Part shown: positions 7,257 through 14,146 of the stretch, in pieces | Position numbering within the stretch: position 1 is the stretch's first letter | How the letters are laid out: every line of letters starts with the position of its first letter | Source: Candidatus Latescibacter anaerobius SCGC AAA252-E07 | Lineage (GTDB): Bacteria > Latescibacterota > Latescibacteria > Latescibacterales > Latescibacteraceae | Length of the DNA: 24,533 bases | Direction of reading: 5' to 3' | Assembly (NCBI GenBank): GCA_000403035.1 | Contig: AQSL01000154.1 | Location: 1 to 24,533, forward strand | The notes under the pieces: model-generated | What the model saw: only the letters and a program-made list of their open reading frames with translations | Told to the model about the DNA's origin: nothing | The model's database searches: none | Made by a program: the position numbers and the translations under genes

Positions 7257-8401
7257 CAGCACACAAATCGAGACGGTCATTTTTCAAATCTGCCGCTGCA
7301 GGGGGCGTAATGCTTGCATCCGCACAACATGCTCATGCACAACGCAAAACCTACAAAAGAAAAAGCCCATCTTCAGTAGAAATGATGGAAATAGGTGTGG
7401 TTATCTGTTCAGGATTTAACCACATAGGATCCATCTGGAGCAGATTCATGAATCCGCATCTGGAAGAGTTCCAGGGAGAATATATCCCCAGGACAACCGG
7501 TATGGTCATGACCTATGTCTGGGATCCCGACCCTGAAGAAGCAAAGAATTTTGCGAAGACATACGATTTAAAAGTAGCGAAAAACTACTACGACATGGTT
7601 GACAAGGTCGATGGAATTATTTTCCCGGATTTCTACAGTACCGGATGGTGGCCGCAGCTAACCAAACCATACCTTGAAGCGGGAATGCCCACTCTTATCA
7701 ACCGCCCGTTTGCATTATCGTTAAGGGATGCAAAAGAGATGATCGAGCGGTCAAAAAAGTATAATGCGCCAATATACGTTCCCTCTGCGTACGAGTCAAG
7801 ATACGAAACCCAGCGGCTCAACTACAAACTGAACAAACTGCTCGATCAGGGTGCACATATCACCGGAGCTTTTGCACAGCAAGTTGCGTTTGAATATCCC
7901 GCTCATGGGCTTCACGGTATTTACAACCTTTACTCTGTTCTGAATCCGAACGTAATTGCTGCAAGTCTCCAGGCAGATACCTGGTGGGGATTTGATACGG
8001 CACACATGACATGGAGGTGTAAGCAGGAAAATAATCCGGACTATTTCACCGCTCTCCAGATGTCGCAGATCGGCTATTCGCTTGGATGGGCAGCGGTTAT
8101 AACAACAATGGGCAGGATACAGGAGCACCTTGACAGGGCTTATGATTGCAAAGGCCTATATTCGCCGTTACAGAACAGGCTTCATAATTATCCCACCATG
8201 TATGAGTTCGCAAAAGTGGTTGAGAAACGAAAAATGACACAGACGTATGAATTTATTCTGAATAAAACAACAACATTTCTTACCGGTTTCTATTCACACT
8301 GTGAGAAAAACGGCAACATGGTTGCCTGCGCAGACCTTCCTGAAGACTGGCGGGCCCCGGAGAAGGAGCCGGAAAGAATTCCCGATGAAATTTTCAGGTA
8401 G
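7253..8401 (+). CDS. Tat-exported Gfo/Idh/MocA-like protein, paralogue 4 (no glycine motif)
   Basis: 382 residues; the perfect AGGAGG at 7241-7246 lies 6 nt before ATG 7253. The Tat signal SRRSFFK (R7-R8) and AHA cleavage near 29 match paralogue 3 almost residue for residue, as do long blocks such as STGMVMTYVWDPD/TTGMVMTYVWDPD, KVAKNYYDMVDKVD and ASLQADTWW. The first strand is IGVVICSGFNHIGSIW, again without the GxGxxG pattern, and the EKP site is NRP (R151-P152). The blocks shared only by 3 and 4, including GWWPQL and the C-terminal ADLPEDWRAPE, define a subfamily distinct from 1 and 2. Duplication of 3 and 4 appears more recent than the split from 1 and 2. Location is inferred to be periplasmic. 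Substrate unknown. Confidence 0.85.
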   Translation: MTAHKSRRSFFKSAAAGGVMLASAQHAHAQRKTYKRKSPSSVEMMEIGVVICSGFNHIGSIWSRFMNPHLEEFQGEYIPRTTGMVMTYVWDPDPEEAKNFAKTYDLKVAKNYYDMVDKVDGIIFPDFYSTGWWPQLTKPYLEAGMPTLINRPFALSLRDAKEMIERSKKYNAPIYVPSAYESRYETQRLNYKLNKLLDQGAHITGAFAQQVAFEYPAHGLHGIYNLYSVLNPNVIAASLQADTWWGFDTAHMTWRCKQENNPDYFTALQMSQIGYSLGWAAVITTMGRIQEHLDRAYDCKGLYSPLQNRLHNYPTMYEFAKVVEKRKMTQTYEFILNKTTTFLTGFYSHCEKNGNMVACADLPEDWRAPEKEPERIPDEIFR

Positions 8402-8408
8402 ACATACG

Positions 8409-8456
8409 TATCATCACCCTATCCTCTCACGCTTGCGGGAGAGGATACTATCATCA
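8409..8456. repeat. Hairpin flanked by 8-bp direct repeats; possible small palindromic insertion
   Basis: TATCCTCTC at 8420-8428 pairs perfectly with GAGAGGATA at 8439-8447, and CGC/GCG extends the stem inside. The hairpin is bounded by the exact direct repeat TATCATCA at 8409-8416 and 8449-8456. It lies between the convergent ends of paralogue 4 and the acyl-CoA synthetase gene, so it can also act as a bidirectional transcript end, although no T-run follows. Confidence 0.6.
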
Positions 8457-8516
8457 GATACAGATTATACTCTGACCCTGATGATTTCATAACGGAACGT
8501 ATGGGGAAAACCTGGT

Positions 8517-8538
8517 ATAATGTAATTCGTTACATTAT
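8517..8538. terminator. Perfect AT-rich hairpin overlapping the synthetase stop codon
   Basis: ATAATGTAA at 8517-8525 pairs with TTACATTAT at 8530-8538 around TTCG. The stop codon of the minus-strand synthetase (8537-8535) lies within the stem. There is no T-run on the minus strand beyond it, so it is a weak terminator at best and may instead be a transcript-end structure. Confidence 0.35.
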
Positions 8539-10319
8539 TCTATATCAAGTATATCCAGCCTTCCTTTATAGAGGAAACGTTTGATCTTACGTGTCGATGT
8601 AGTAACAAATTCATCACGTTCGATACCGATTCTTGTAACACGCTGATAGGGGGCGAGCTTGTCCATTTTGATTTTTACCTCTTGTTCGAGGAGGAAGCGG
8701 AACGTTTCTATAAGTTCGTCTTTTGCATCTTCGGTGAGTTGATTTACATCGACTTCCTCTTTAAAGGTGATTCCCTCTTTGTCCGCATATTCAACAAGAG
8801 CTTCGTAATCGGGATAAATCAGAACGCCGACATCCTCGCCGACAAGCCCTTTTGTTCTGTAGCCAAGAACTACCGATTCGGCAATAAATTTGCTTTTGTT
8901 GATCACGTTTTCCACCACATCGGGATAGACATTTTTCCCTCCGCGGGTTACAATAACATCTTTCGCACGGCCGGTAATATAGATATAATTGTCCTCGTCG
9001 ATCCTGCCAAGGTCTCCGGTATAAAACCAGTCGTCCCGGAGCACTTTGGATGTCTGTCCGGGATTATTGTAATACCCTTTCATGACATTATCGCCTTTCA
9101 CAATAATTTCTCCGACGCCTTCATCATCCGGATTAGTAATTTCTACCTCGACACCCCTTAACGGCGTGCCGACAGAGCCGATTTTTATCTTCCCCGGAAC
9201 GTTGGCGGAAACGACCGGCGCTGTCTCGGTAAGTCCATACCCCTCAAGAAATTCGATCCCGAGATTTACAAAACCCTCAATCACAGAAGGATCCATAGGG
9301 GCTGCACCGGAAACCATAATTCTCAGCATCCCGCCGAGTTTTTTCTTCAATGCCTTCCCGATGATCTTCCTTCCGCCGTACTTGAATATCAAGCTTTTAA
9401 TTTTTGATGCTTCTATCTGGCGAATAATCCCTCGGTAAATTTTTGAAAAGAGAAGCGGCACGCCTACAAGTAATGTGGGTTTACATTCCATTATCAGACG
9501 TGTTCTTTCACGGCTGAGAATATCCACAAAACTTATCGTCGCTCCTAAGGAAAGAGGTAATATCATACATATGGTGAAAGGGAAAGAGTGGTGAAGGGGA
9601 AGGAGCAAAAGGAAATTGTCATTACTATATATATCTATGTGATGTGCTATCGAATCGACATTTGACATAAAGTTGTTATGGGTCAGCATTACTCCCTTCG
9701 GAGAGCCGGTAGTGCCTGATGTATATATTATCGATGCCAGTTCTTCTATTGACCTTTCGGGAAATTCTGCTTCGCCCTGGCTTAATCTGTTCTTACCCAT
9801 TTCCCGTAGTTCATCATACGACATAAAATCTTTATGCTTATTGGTCTTTTTGCCGTTATCGGCAAGTTCTTTCCCATCTCCCAGGCCTTTATGCTCATGT
9901 CTGACAGTGATATTACGGTCGAGGATAATAATATTTTTGAGGGCACTCAATTCTCCCAGTATATGGCTTAACACATTATAGCATTGCATTGAACTTATAA
10001 TTGCCCGGGCTTCTGAATGTTTGAGTATATGAGCGGTCTCATCCTCTCCAAGAACAGCATCAATCGGAACAGCTATTGCTCCGATTGTTGTAATTGCGAG
10101 ATATGAGACAACCCATTCAGGCCTGTTCTCGCACATTATCGCGACTATTGAATCCTTCTCAACCCCGATATCTATAAGACCATGCTCAGTTAATGTAACT
10201 GCATTATTCAATTCTGAATACGTAATCTGTTCCTAGGTCTCATCCTGATAATAACGAAGAGCGATATTATCCGGAAACTTTAGGACGCTTTCGCGAAAAC
10301 TGCTGTTAATTGTATTCAT
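8535..10319 (-). pseudogene. Long-chain acyl-CoA synthetase (AMP-forming), interrupted by an in-frame TAG
   Basis: The full reading frame runs from ATG 10319 (GGGGGT Shine-Dalgarno site at 10325-10330) and would give 594 residues, normal for this family. Codon 29 is TAG at 10233-10235, in the segment RYYQDET-stop-EQITYSEL, where relatives commonly have Trp before the ITYxEL block; a single G-to-A change of TGG explains it. The rest is intact: P-loop YTSGTTGSPKG at about 199-209, GYGLTET, the hinge region YTGDLGRIDEDNYIYITGRAKD, and STRKIKR with the C-terminal lysine. The enzyme activates long-chain fatty acids to CoA thioesters through an acyl-AMP. A shorter product from TTG 10211 would lack 36 residues and has no ribosome site. 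It could be a young pseudogene, a read-through gene or a sequence error. Confidence 0.85.
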
Positions 10320-10446
10320 TGGTCACCCCCGAAGGTCATTTTTTTATATATATTTTTTCTTATTTTTATAAGATTTCAAATGTATGAATTGATTTTGTTT
10401 TTTTTACATATTATATGATAATTCAGCTTTCATCTTGTTTCTAACA

Positions 10447-10551
10447 GGATTATTCACAAAATTGATGTTTTACCTAGTTAGAAAGAATCATTAATCCCTT
10501 CACAACCACCGGAACTCATCCCCTAACCCCTTCTCTTACAAAGAGAAGGGG
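10447..10551 (+). repeat. 105-bp dispersed direct repeat, copy 1
   Basis: Matches 24230-24334 in the same orientation, starting GGATTATT, through the shared block AAATTGATGTTTT and CTTCACAA, to CATCCCCTAACCCC and AGGGG, with one compensating pair of single-base indels. It ends in a perfect hairpin: CCCCTTCTC at 10527-10535 with GAGAAGGGG at 10543-10551. Both copies lie just upstream of minus-strand genes. Confidence 0.7.
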
Positions 10552-10570
10552 AAGTGTGTTGGGTGGTCAT

Positions 10571-10595
10571 CCCCCTCTATTTTCAAGAGAGGGGG
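10571..10595. repeat. Perfect 8-bp hairpin beside the dispersed repeat
   Basis: CCCCCTCT at 10571-10578 pairs with AGAGGGGG at 10588-10595. Together with the hairpin 20 nt before it, this makes a double stem-loop typical of short palindromic intergenic repeats. The second copy of the repeat near 24334 lacks it. Confidence 0.55.
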
Positions 10596-10727
10596 ACAGA
10601 GGAGGTGAGTTACATAGTTTGAGATACAAATTCAATGTGATAAAAATAATTTAAATCATCCTTCTATCTATTTGTTTTTTTAATTGTTTGCAATTGGTGC
10701 GCCAAAATTTATGAATTAATCGGGCTA

Positions 10728-10848
10728 ACAGGATACCAATATAAATAAATATAATTATATGAAAAATATCTTATATATCAATATTTTTTTATCGTATAGT
10801 GATCATTCTTAAATCGAAATGGTTAAAAAAATTTCCACGGTATCCTGT
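10728..10848. repeat. AT-rich block bounded by perfect 10-bp inverted repeats
   Basis: ACAGGATACC at 10728-10737 is the exact reverse complement of GGTATCCTGT at 10839-10848. Between them are 101 nt of very AT-rich DNA containing another inverted repeat (AAAAATAT with ATATTTTT). It resembles a tiny non-coding mobile element or a regulatory fold. Confidence 0.45.
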
Positions 10849-10939
10849 CAAATCTTTAAAATATCACCGGATATATATGCGATTTTTTCTTCTTTACGTA
10901 CTTCACTAATTGTAAACAGTTTATTCCCGGCATTTTAAT

Positions 10940-12886
10940 TCAGGGATTACGGTTTATATCTAAGAGTTCTTCCTGATTGATGACAATAAACTCAACCCTT
11001 CTGTTCATTTTTCTTCCCTCATACGTTGCATTTGAGGCAATGGGTTTATCAGATCCAAAACCGACCGCTAACAGTCTTTCCTTGGTAATCTCCGGGAAAC
11101 GTTTCAGAATATACTCACGCACAGAAATTGCCCGTTCACGTGATATTCGAAAGTTTGTTTCCTTGGCGCCGGTCGAGTCTGTATGTCCTCCAATCTGGAT
11201 CATCAATAACGGATATTTTCTGAGCAGCTGTCCTATTTCATCTAAAACTGTGTAGGATTCGGGATCTATTTCAGAACTTCCTATCTTGAAATTGATTGTG
11301 TTAAGGCGAATCAAGCCCTCTCTCAGCAGACTGTATTCCTGCCGTATGAGAGCGCGACCTGATTTATCGACGAGAATTCCCCTGGGAGTATTCGGTTCTA
11401 TGTCGATACCATCCGGAATACCGTCGCCATCACTGTCCACAGCAACTCCGTTTTCGTCAACTTCTGCGCCTTTCGGTGTTTCTGATTCATAGTCGAGACC
11501 ATTGGGCACACCATCGCCATCATCATCAAGAGAAACACCGTTCTCGTTTACAACCGCACCCAGAAGAGTATCCGGTTCAAAGTCGATACCGTTCGGCACA
11601 CCATCCCTGTCATCATCATAAGCCACACCAAACTGGTCAACAGGACACCCTTTTGGTGTAGTGGGTTCCATGTCTATCCCGTCATATACCCCATCCTCGT
11701 CAGAATCAATACCGATTCCGAATGAATTCACTCGTGCACCAAAAGGAGTCTCCTGCTCCCTGTCGGCGCCATCCAGCACACCATCTGCATCGGTATCAAG
11801 GGCAATACCACGGCCGTTTACCGGGTATCCTCTCGGTGTAGTACGTTCCAGATCGTTTTTGTTATTAATACCGTCGCCGTCAGAATCTATCATGGATTTG
11901 AATTCACCCCTGAATGTTATCCCGATAACACATTGAAAGGTCTCTTTGGGATCCACCTGATCGGCAATATTTATATTCGCTCCTATATCAAAATAAATTG
12001 TATTATTCAAACGAAAAACCAGTGACGGTGAAAAAATAAAGAAATCCTCCCGGTAATCTTCTTTTAAATCTCTCACAAGACCGGGATTGCCTATACCCGG
12101 CACACCGTCAACCGAATAATACATATCCGGATTGCTGCCGGCTTTTAGAACCGATTGCGGGCTTATACCCCGGAATGTTCTGTTTGCCACCTCGAGGTTG
12201 AGCGCCATTATGTCATGTAGGCGAAGCTGCAAACCTGCCGCTCCTACAATCTGGTCATCATAAATATCCGAACCGGAAGTAATATAGCCCTGTTCAAGAT
12301 TAAGACTTAAAAAAGAAGTTATATCAAATGTTTCATATATCGAAGTTTCAATATCCGTACCGGTGCGTGACCACCAGTAATTCATACCATCGATCTGACG
12401 GGCGGAAGTATCGAAAAATGCACCGAATTTACCTGCAATCTGAATCCGTGAATCCATACTGAAAGGCATTCTGACCTTTACCCCGAAACGTGATACTCCG
12501 ATTCCACCCCCGGGTTCGCTGTAGCCGCGGTTTATATCATACTTATCTATCGGTACACGGGCGTCATTGAAACCGTAAAACGAGGCTGTCAGGTCAACCT
12601 CATCTGTCATACCAACGGTGACAGGCAAACCCAGTATAGCGGGATAATCCACTTTATTCACTGAATCTCCCGAGGGCATCAGAACAGGTGTTTCTCTTTT
12701 CATCACGATACCCTTTAACCCGATAATGAACGCACCTTTCCCATAGGTGCGGGCGGACTGCATAAACAGAAGCCCCCTGCCGCCTTCAATAGTGGCGGAA
12801 AAGTCCCTTGCCTGTGCCCACAGGTCCGGCGGGACAATGAGCACAAAAAGAATATTTATGATACCTATGAATCTTACAAACTTCAT
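10940..12886 (-). CDS. OmpA-family outer-membrane protein with six calcium-binding repeats
   Basis: 648 residues from ATG 12886 (AAAGG 8 nt upstream; the frame continues to a TTG at 12901 that is less likely). A signal peptide ends near WAQA. Residues about 30-330 look like an outer-membrane beta barrel (alternating aromatic and polar strands such as IYFDIGANINIAD). Residues 334-513 are six tandem repeats of exactly 30 residues with the pattern D-x-D-x-D-G-V/I-x-x-G-x-D-x-E-x-x-T-P-x-G, the thrombospondin type 3 calcium-binding motif. The C-terminal OmpA domain follows, with FKIGSSEIDPES, GGHTDSTGAKETNFRISRERA and GFGSDKP, GRKMNRRVEF, which binds peptidoglycan. The role is therefore to link outer membrane and cell wall. 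It has no obvious partner among its neighbours. Confidence 0.9.
   Translation of the reverse strand: MKFVRFIGIINILFVLIVPPDLWAQARDFSATIEGGRGLLFMQSARTYGKGAFIIGLKGIVMKRETPVLMPSGDSVNKVDYPAILGLPVTVGMTDEVDLTASFYGFNDARVPIDKYDINRGYSEPGGGIGVSRFGVKVRMPFSMDSRIQIAGKFGAFFDTSARQIDGMNYWWSRTGTDIETSIYETFDITSFLSLNLEQGYITSGSDIYDDQIVGAAGLQLRLHDIMALNLEVANRTFRGISPQSVLKAGSNPDMYYSVDGVPGIGNPGLVRDLKEDYREDFFIFSPSLVFRLNNTIYFDIGANINIADQVDPKETFQCVIGITFRGEFKSMIDSDGDGINNKNDLERTTPRGYPVNGRGIALDTDADGVLDGADREQETPFGARVNSFGIGIDSDEDGVYDGIDMEPTTPKGCPVDQFGVAYDDDRDGVPNGIDFEPDTLLGAVVNENGVSLDDDGDGVPNGLDYESETPKGAEVDENGVAVDSDGDGIPDGIDIEPNTPRGILVDKSGRALIRQEYSLLREGLIRLNTINFKIGSSEIDPESYTVLDEIGQLLRKYPLLMIQIGGHTDSTGAKETNFRISRERAISVREYILKRFPEITKERLLAVGFGSDKPIASNATYEGRKMNRRVEFIVINQEELLDINRNP
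11348..11887 (-). repeat. Six tandem 90-bp coding repeats (30 residues each)
   Basis: Inside the OmpA-type gene, six units each start at a D-x-D-x-D-G motif (DSDGDG, DTDADG, DSDEDG, DDDRDG, DDDGDG, DSDGDG). Every unit is 30 residues with no indels. The aspartate spacing fits calcium co-ordination as in thrombospondin type 3 repeats. Confidence 0.85.
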
Positions 12887-13002
12887 ATGGCGACCTTTCA
12901 ATGAAATTCACGCTGTTCTATAATAACAAAATATACTACGGAAAATAAAGAGAAATATTCGTATGTCATGTATCCTCCATCTTTTATCCATGTCAATCTA
13001 CT

Positions 13003-13920
13003 TCATTTTCCGTCCAAAACCTCACAAAGCTTCCCATACAGCCGCTCAACCTCTTCAGCGGTGCCGGAATCCAGATCATACGCGGTGGGTCCCCGGACGA
13101 TCTGATTTTTGAAAACCCCCTGTTTCACGAGCAGGAACTTTTCGATGGTGAGAAATGCATCGAGAGACGGTAATTGGTGAATCAGTATGGCAGATAAAGG
13201 AAAATAGATTTCGTAGGCGCGGTTATAATCACCGTGTTTGAGAGCTCTCCAGATTTCAATAATTCCCCTGACAAGGTCCGAGCCGGGCATGGTGCCCGAA
13301 ATCCCCCTCCTGTACGAATCAATAATCAGGTAACCGCCGCTTCCCTCAAATACGACACCTTCATGGTTGAGAGATTCCTGCAGGTGCGATATTGTGGGCC
13401 CGATTGGCAGCCCTTCCGGTTTGAAATATATCCGGGGCCCCAGTTCACTGCGCAAACGAACCATCGTATCAACGGAGAGTTTTTCGCCGCCGAGATAACC
13501 GCTTGCATCCTGAATAACAAGCGGTATGGTGACAGCATCATGAATCGTTTTATAATAATCGTACTTTTTTTCGGCAGACAACGCTGTCGTAACCGGAGGT
13601 ATTGCCATAACCGCATCGGCTCCGGCGTGCTCGGCGGTCTCGGCATAGAATGCGGCTTCCCGGGAGCTTTCCGCACCGACCGATATAATAACCGTACCGC
13701 TTTTTTCCGCCATTTCAGGAAGCTTACGTGTCAGTTCAGTGCGTTCGTCACGGTTCAGACGGAGAAGTTCCGAGGCGAGAGCGAGCGTTATCCCATCGCT
13801 TCCGGCATCGAGCACATGATCGACTTCTCTTTTGAGCGTATCATAATCGATACTATCATCATCATGATAGGGCATGTGGAGAACCGGTAATACACCATGT
13901 ACCAGAGGTTTTTCATTCAT
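13003..13920 (-). CDS. Dihydrodipicolinate-synthase-family lyase/aldolase of unknown substrate
   Basis: 305 residues from ATG 13920 (AGGA 10 nt upstream; a TTG at 13929 is possible). The protein has the TIM-barrel layout of the DapA/NanA family: GVLPVLHMPYHDDDSIDYDTL at the N terminus, GITLALASELLRLNRDERTEL in place of the GTTGE block, and the Schiff-base lysine in IYFKPEG (K167). The tyrosine of the YNxP motif, which relays protons in DapA, is replaced by Gln (VIQDASG), and the GTT residues are lost while the Glu is kept. It is thus unlikely to be the lysine-pathway enzyme and more likely cleaves a sugar-derived 2-oxo acid. No signal peptide, so cytoplasmic. It lies downstream of the glycan-active genes on the same strand, which suits a catabolic role. 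Confidence 0.85.
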   Translation of the reverse strand: MNEKPLVHGVLPVLHMPYHDDDSIDYDTLKREVDHVLDAGSDGITLALASELLRLNRDERTELTRKLPEMAEKSGTVIISVGAESSREAAFYAETAEHAGADAVMAIPPVTTALSAEKKYDYYKTIHDAVTIPLVIQDASGYLGGEKLSVDTMVRLRSELGPRIYFKPEGLPIGPTISHLQESLNHEGVVFEGSGGYLIIDSYRRGISGTMPGSDLVRGIIEIWRALKHGDYNRAYEIYFPLSAILIHQLPSLDAFLTIEKFLLVKQGVFKNQIVRGPTAYDLDSGTAEEVERLYGKLCEVLDGK

Positions 13921-14046
13921 AATGTACAAGTCCTGTAAAAATATTCAAGCCGTTAAATATCTGCGCAAAGCGCTGATTTACACGCCCTGAACAGCAACAG
14001 ATGGTATACATTTTATTATGGAGTAGGTGTCACCACCTTCTTAAAT

Positions 14047-14084
14047 TAAAAAAAAGTTCACCTTCATTCATCACTGATGAACTT
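14047..14084 (-). terminator. Rho-independent terminator after the first toroid-type gene
   Basis: Read on the minus strand, AAGTTCA (14084-14078) pairs with TGAACTT (14060-14054) and is followed by eight T residues (14055-14048). The loop holds the perfect palindrome TTCATCA-C-TGATGAA (14067-14081), which offers an alternative fold. It lies about 60 nt past the stop at 14147 and separates that gene from the aldolase-like gene. Confidence 0.65.
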
Positions 14085-14146
14085 CCGGAATGTAAAAAAA
14101 TGTGCCCTTCGAAATTCATCCTTTCTTTTACATTTTCAATCGCCAA

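Larger units (their letters stand above)
10320..10939. other. 620-nt AT-rich intergenic region rich in repeats
   Basis: No gene is seen on either strand. It holds, in order: the upstream region of the synthetase, one copy of a 105-bp dispersed repeat with two G/C-rich hairpins (10447-10595), a very AT-rich block bounded by 10-bp inverted repeats (10728-10848), and the tail after the OmpA-type gene. No intrinsic terminator of standard form was found directly after the stop at 10940. Confidence 0.6.

Noticed and set aside
8535..10211. Acyl-CoA synthetase starting at TTG 10211 as a complete gene
   Set aside because: There is no ribosome site before this TTG, and family sequence continues in frame upstream to ATG 10319 through the TAG codon.
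10447..10600. CRISPR array
   Set aside because: The repeats are hairpin elements present once per site, without regular spacers; no cas gene is seen.
13234..13890. 218-codon plus-strand frame opposite the aldolase-like gene
   Set aside because: Antisense shadow of a gene with clear family motifs; composition is not protein-like.
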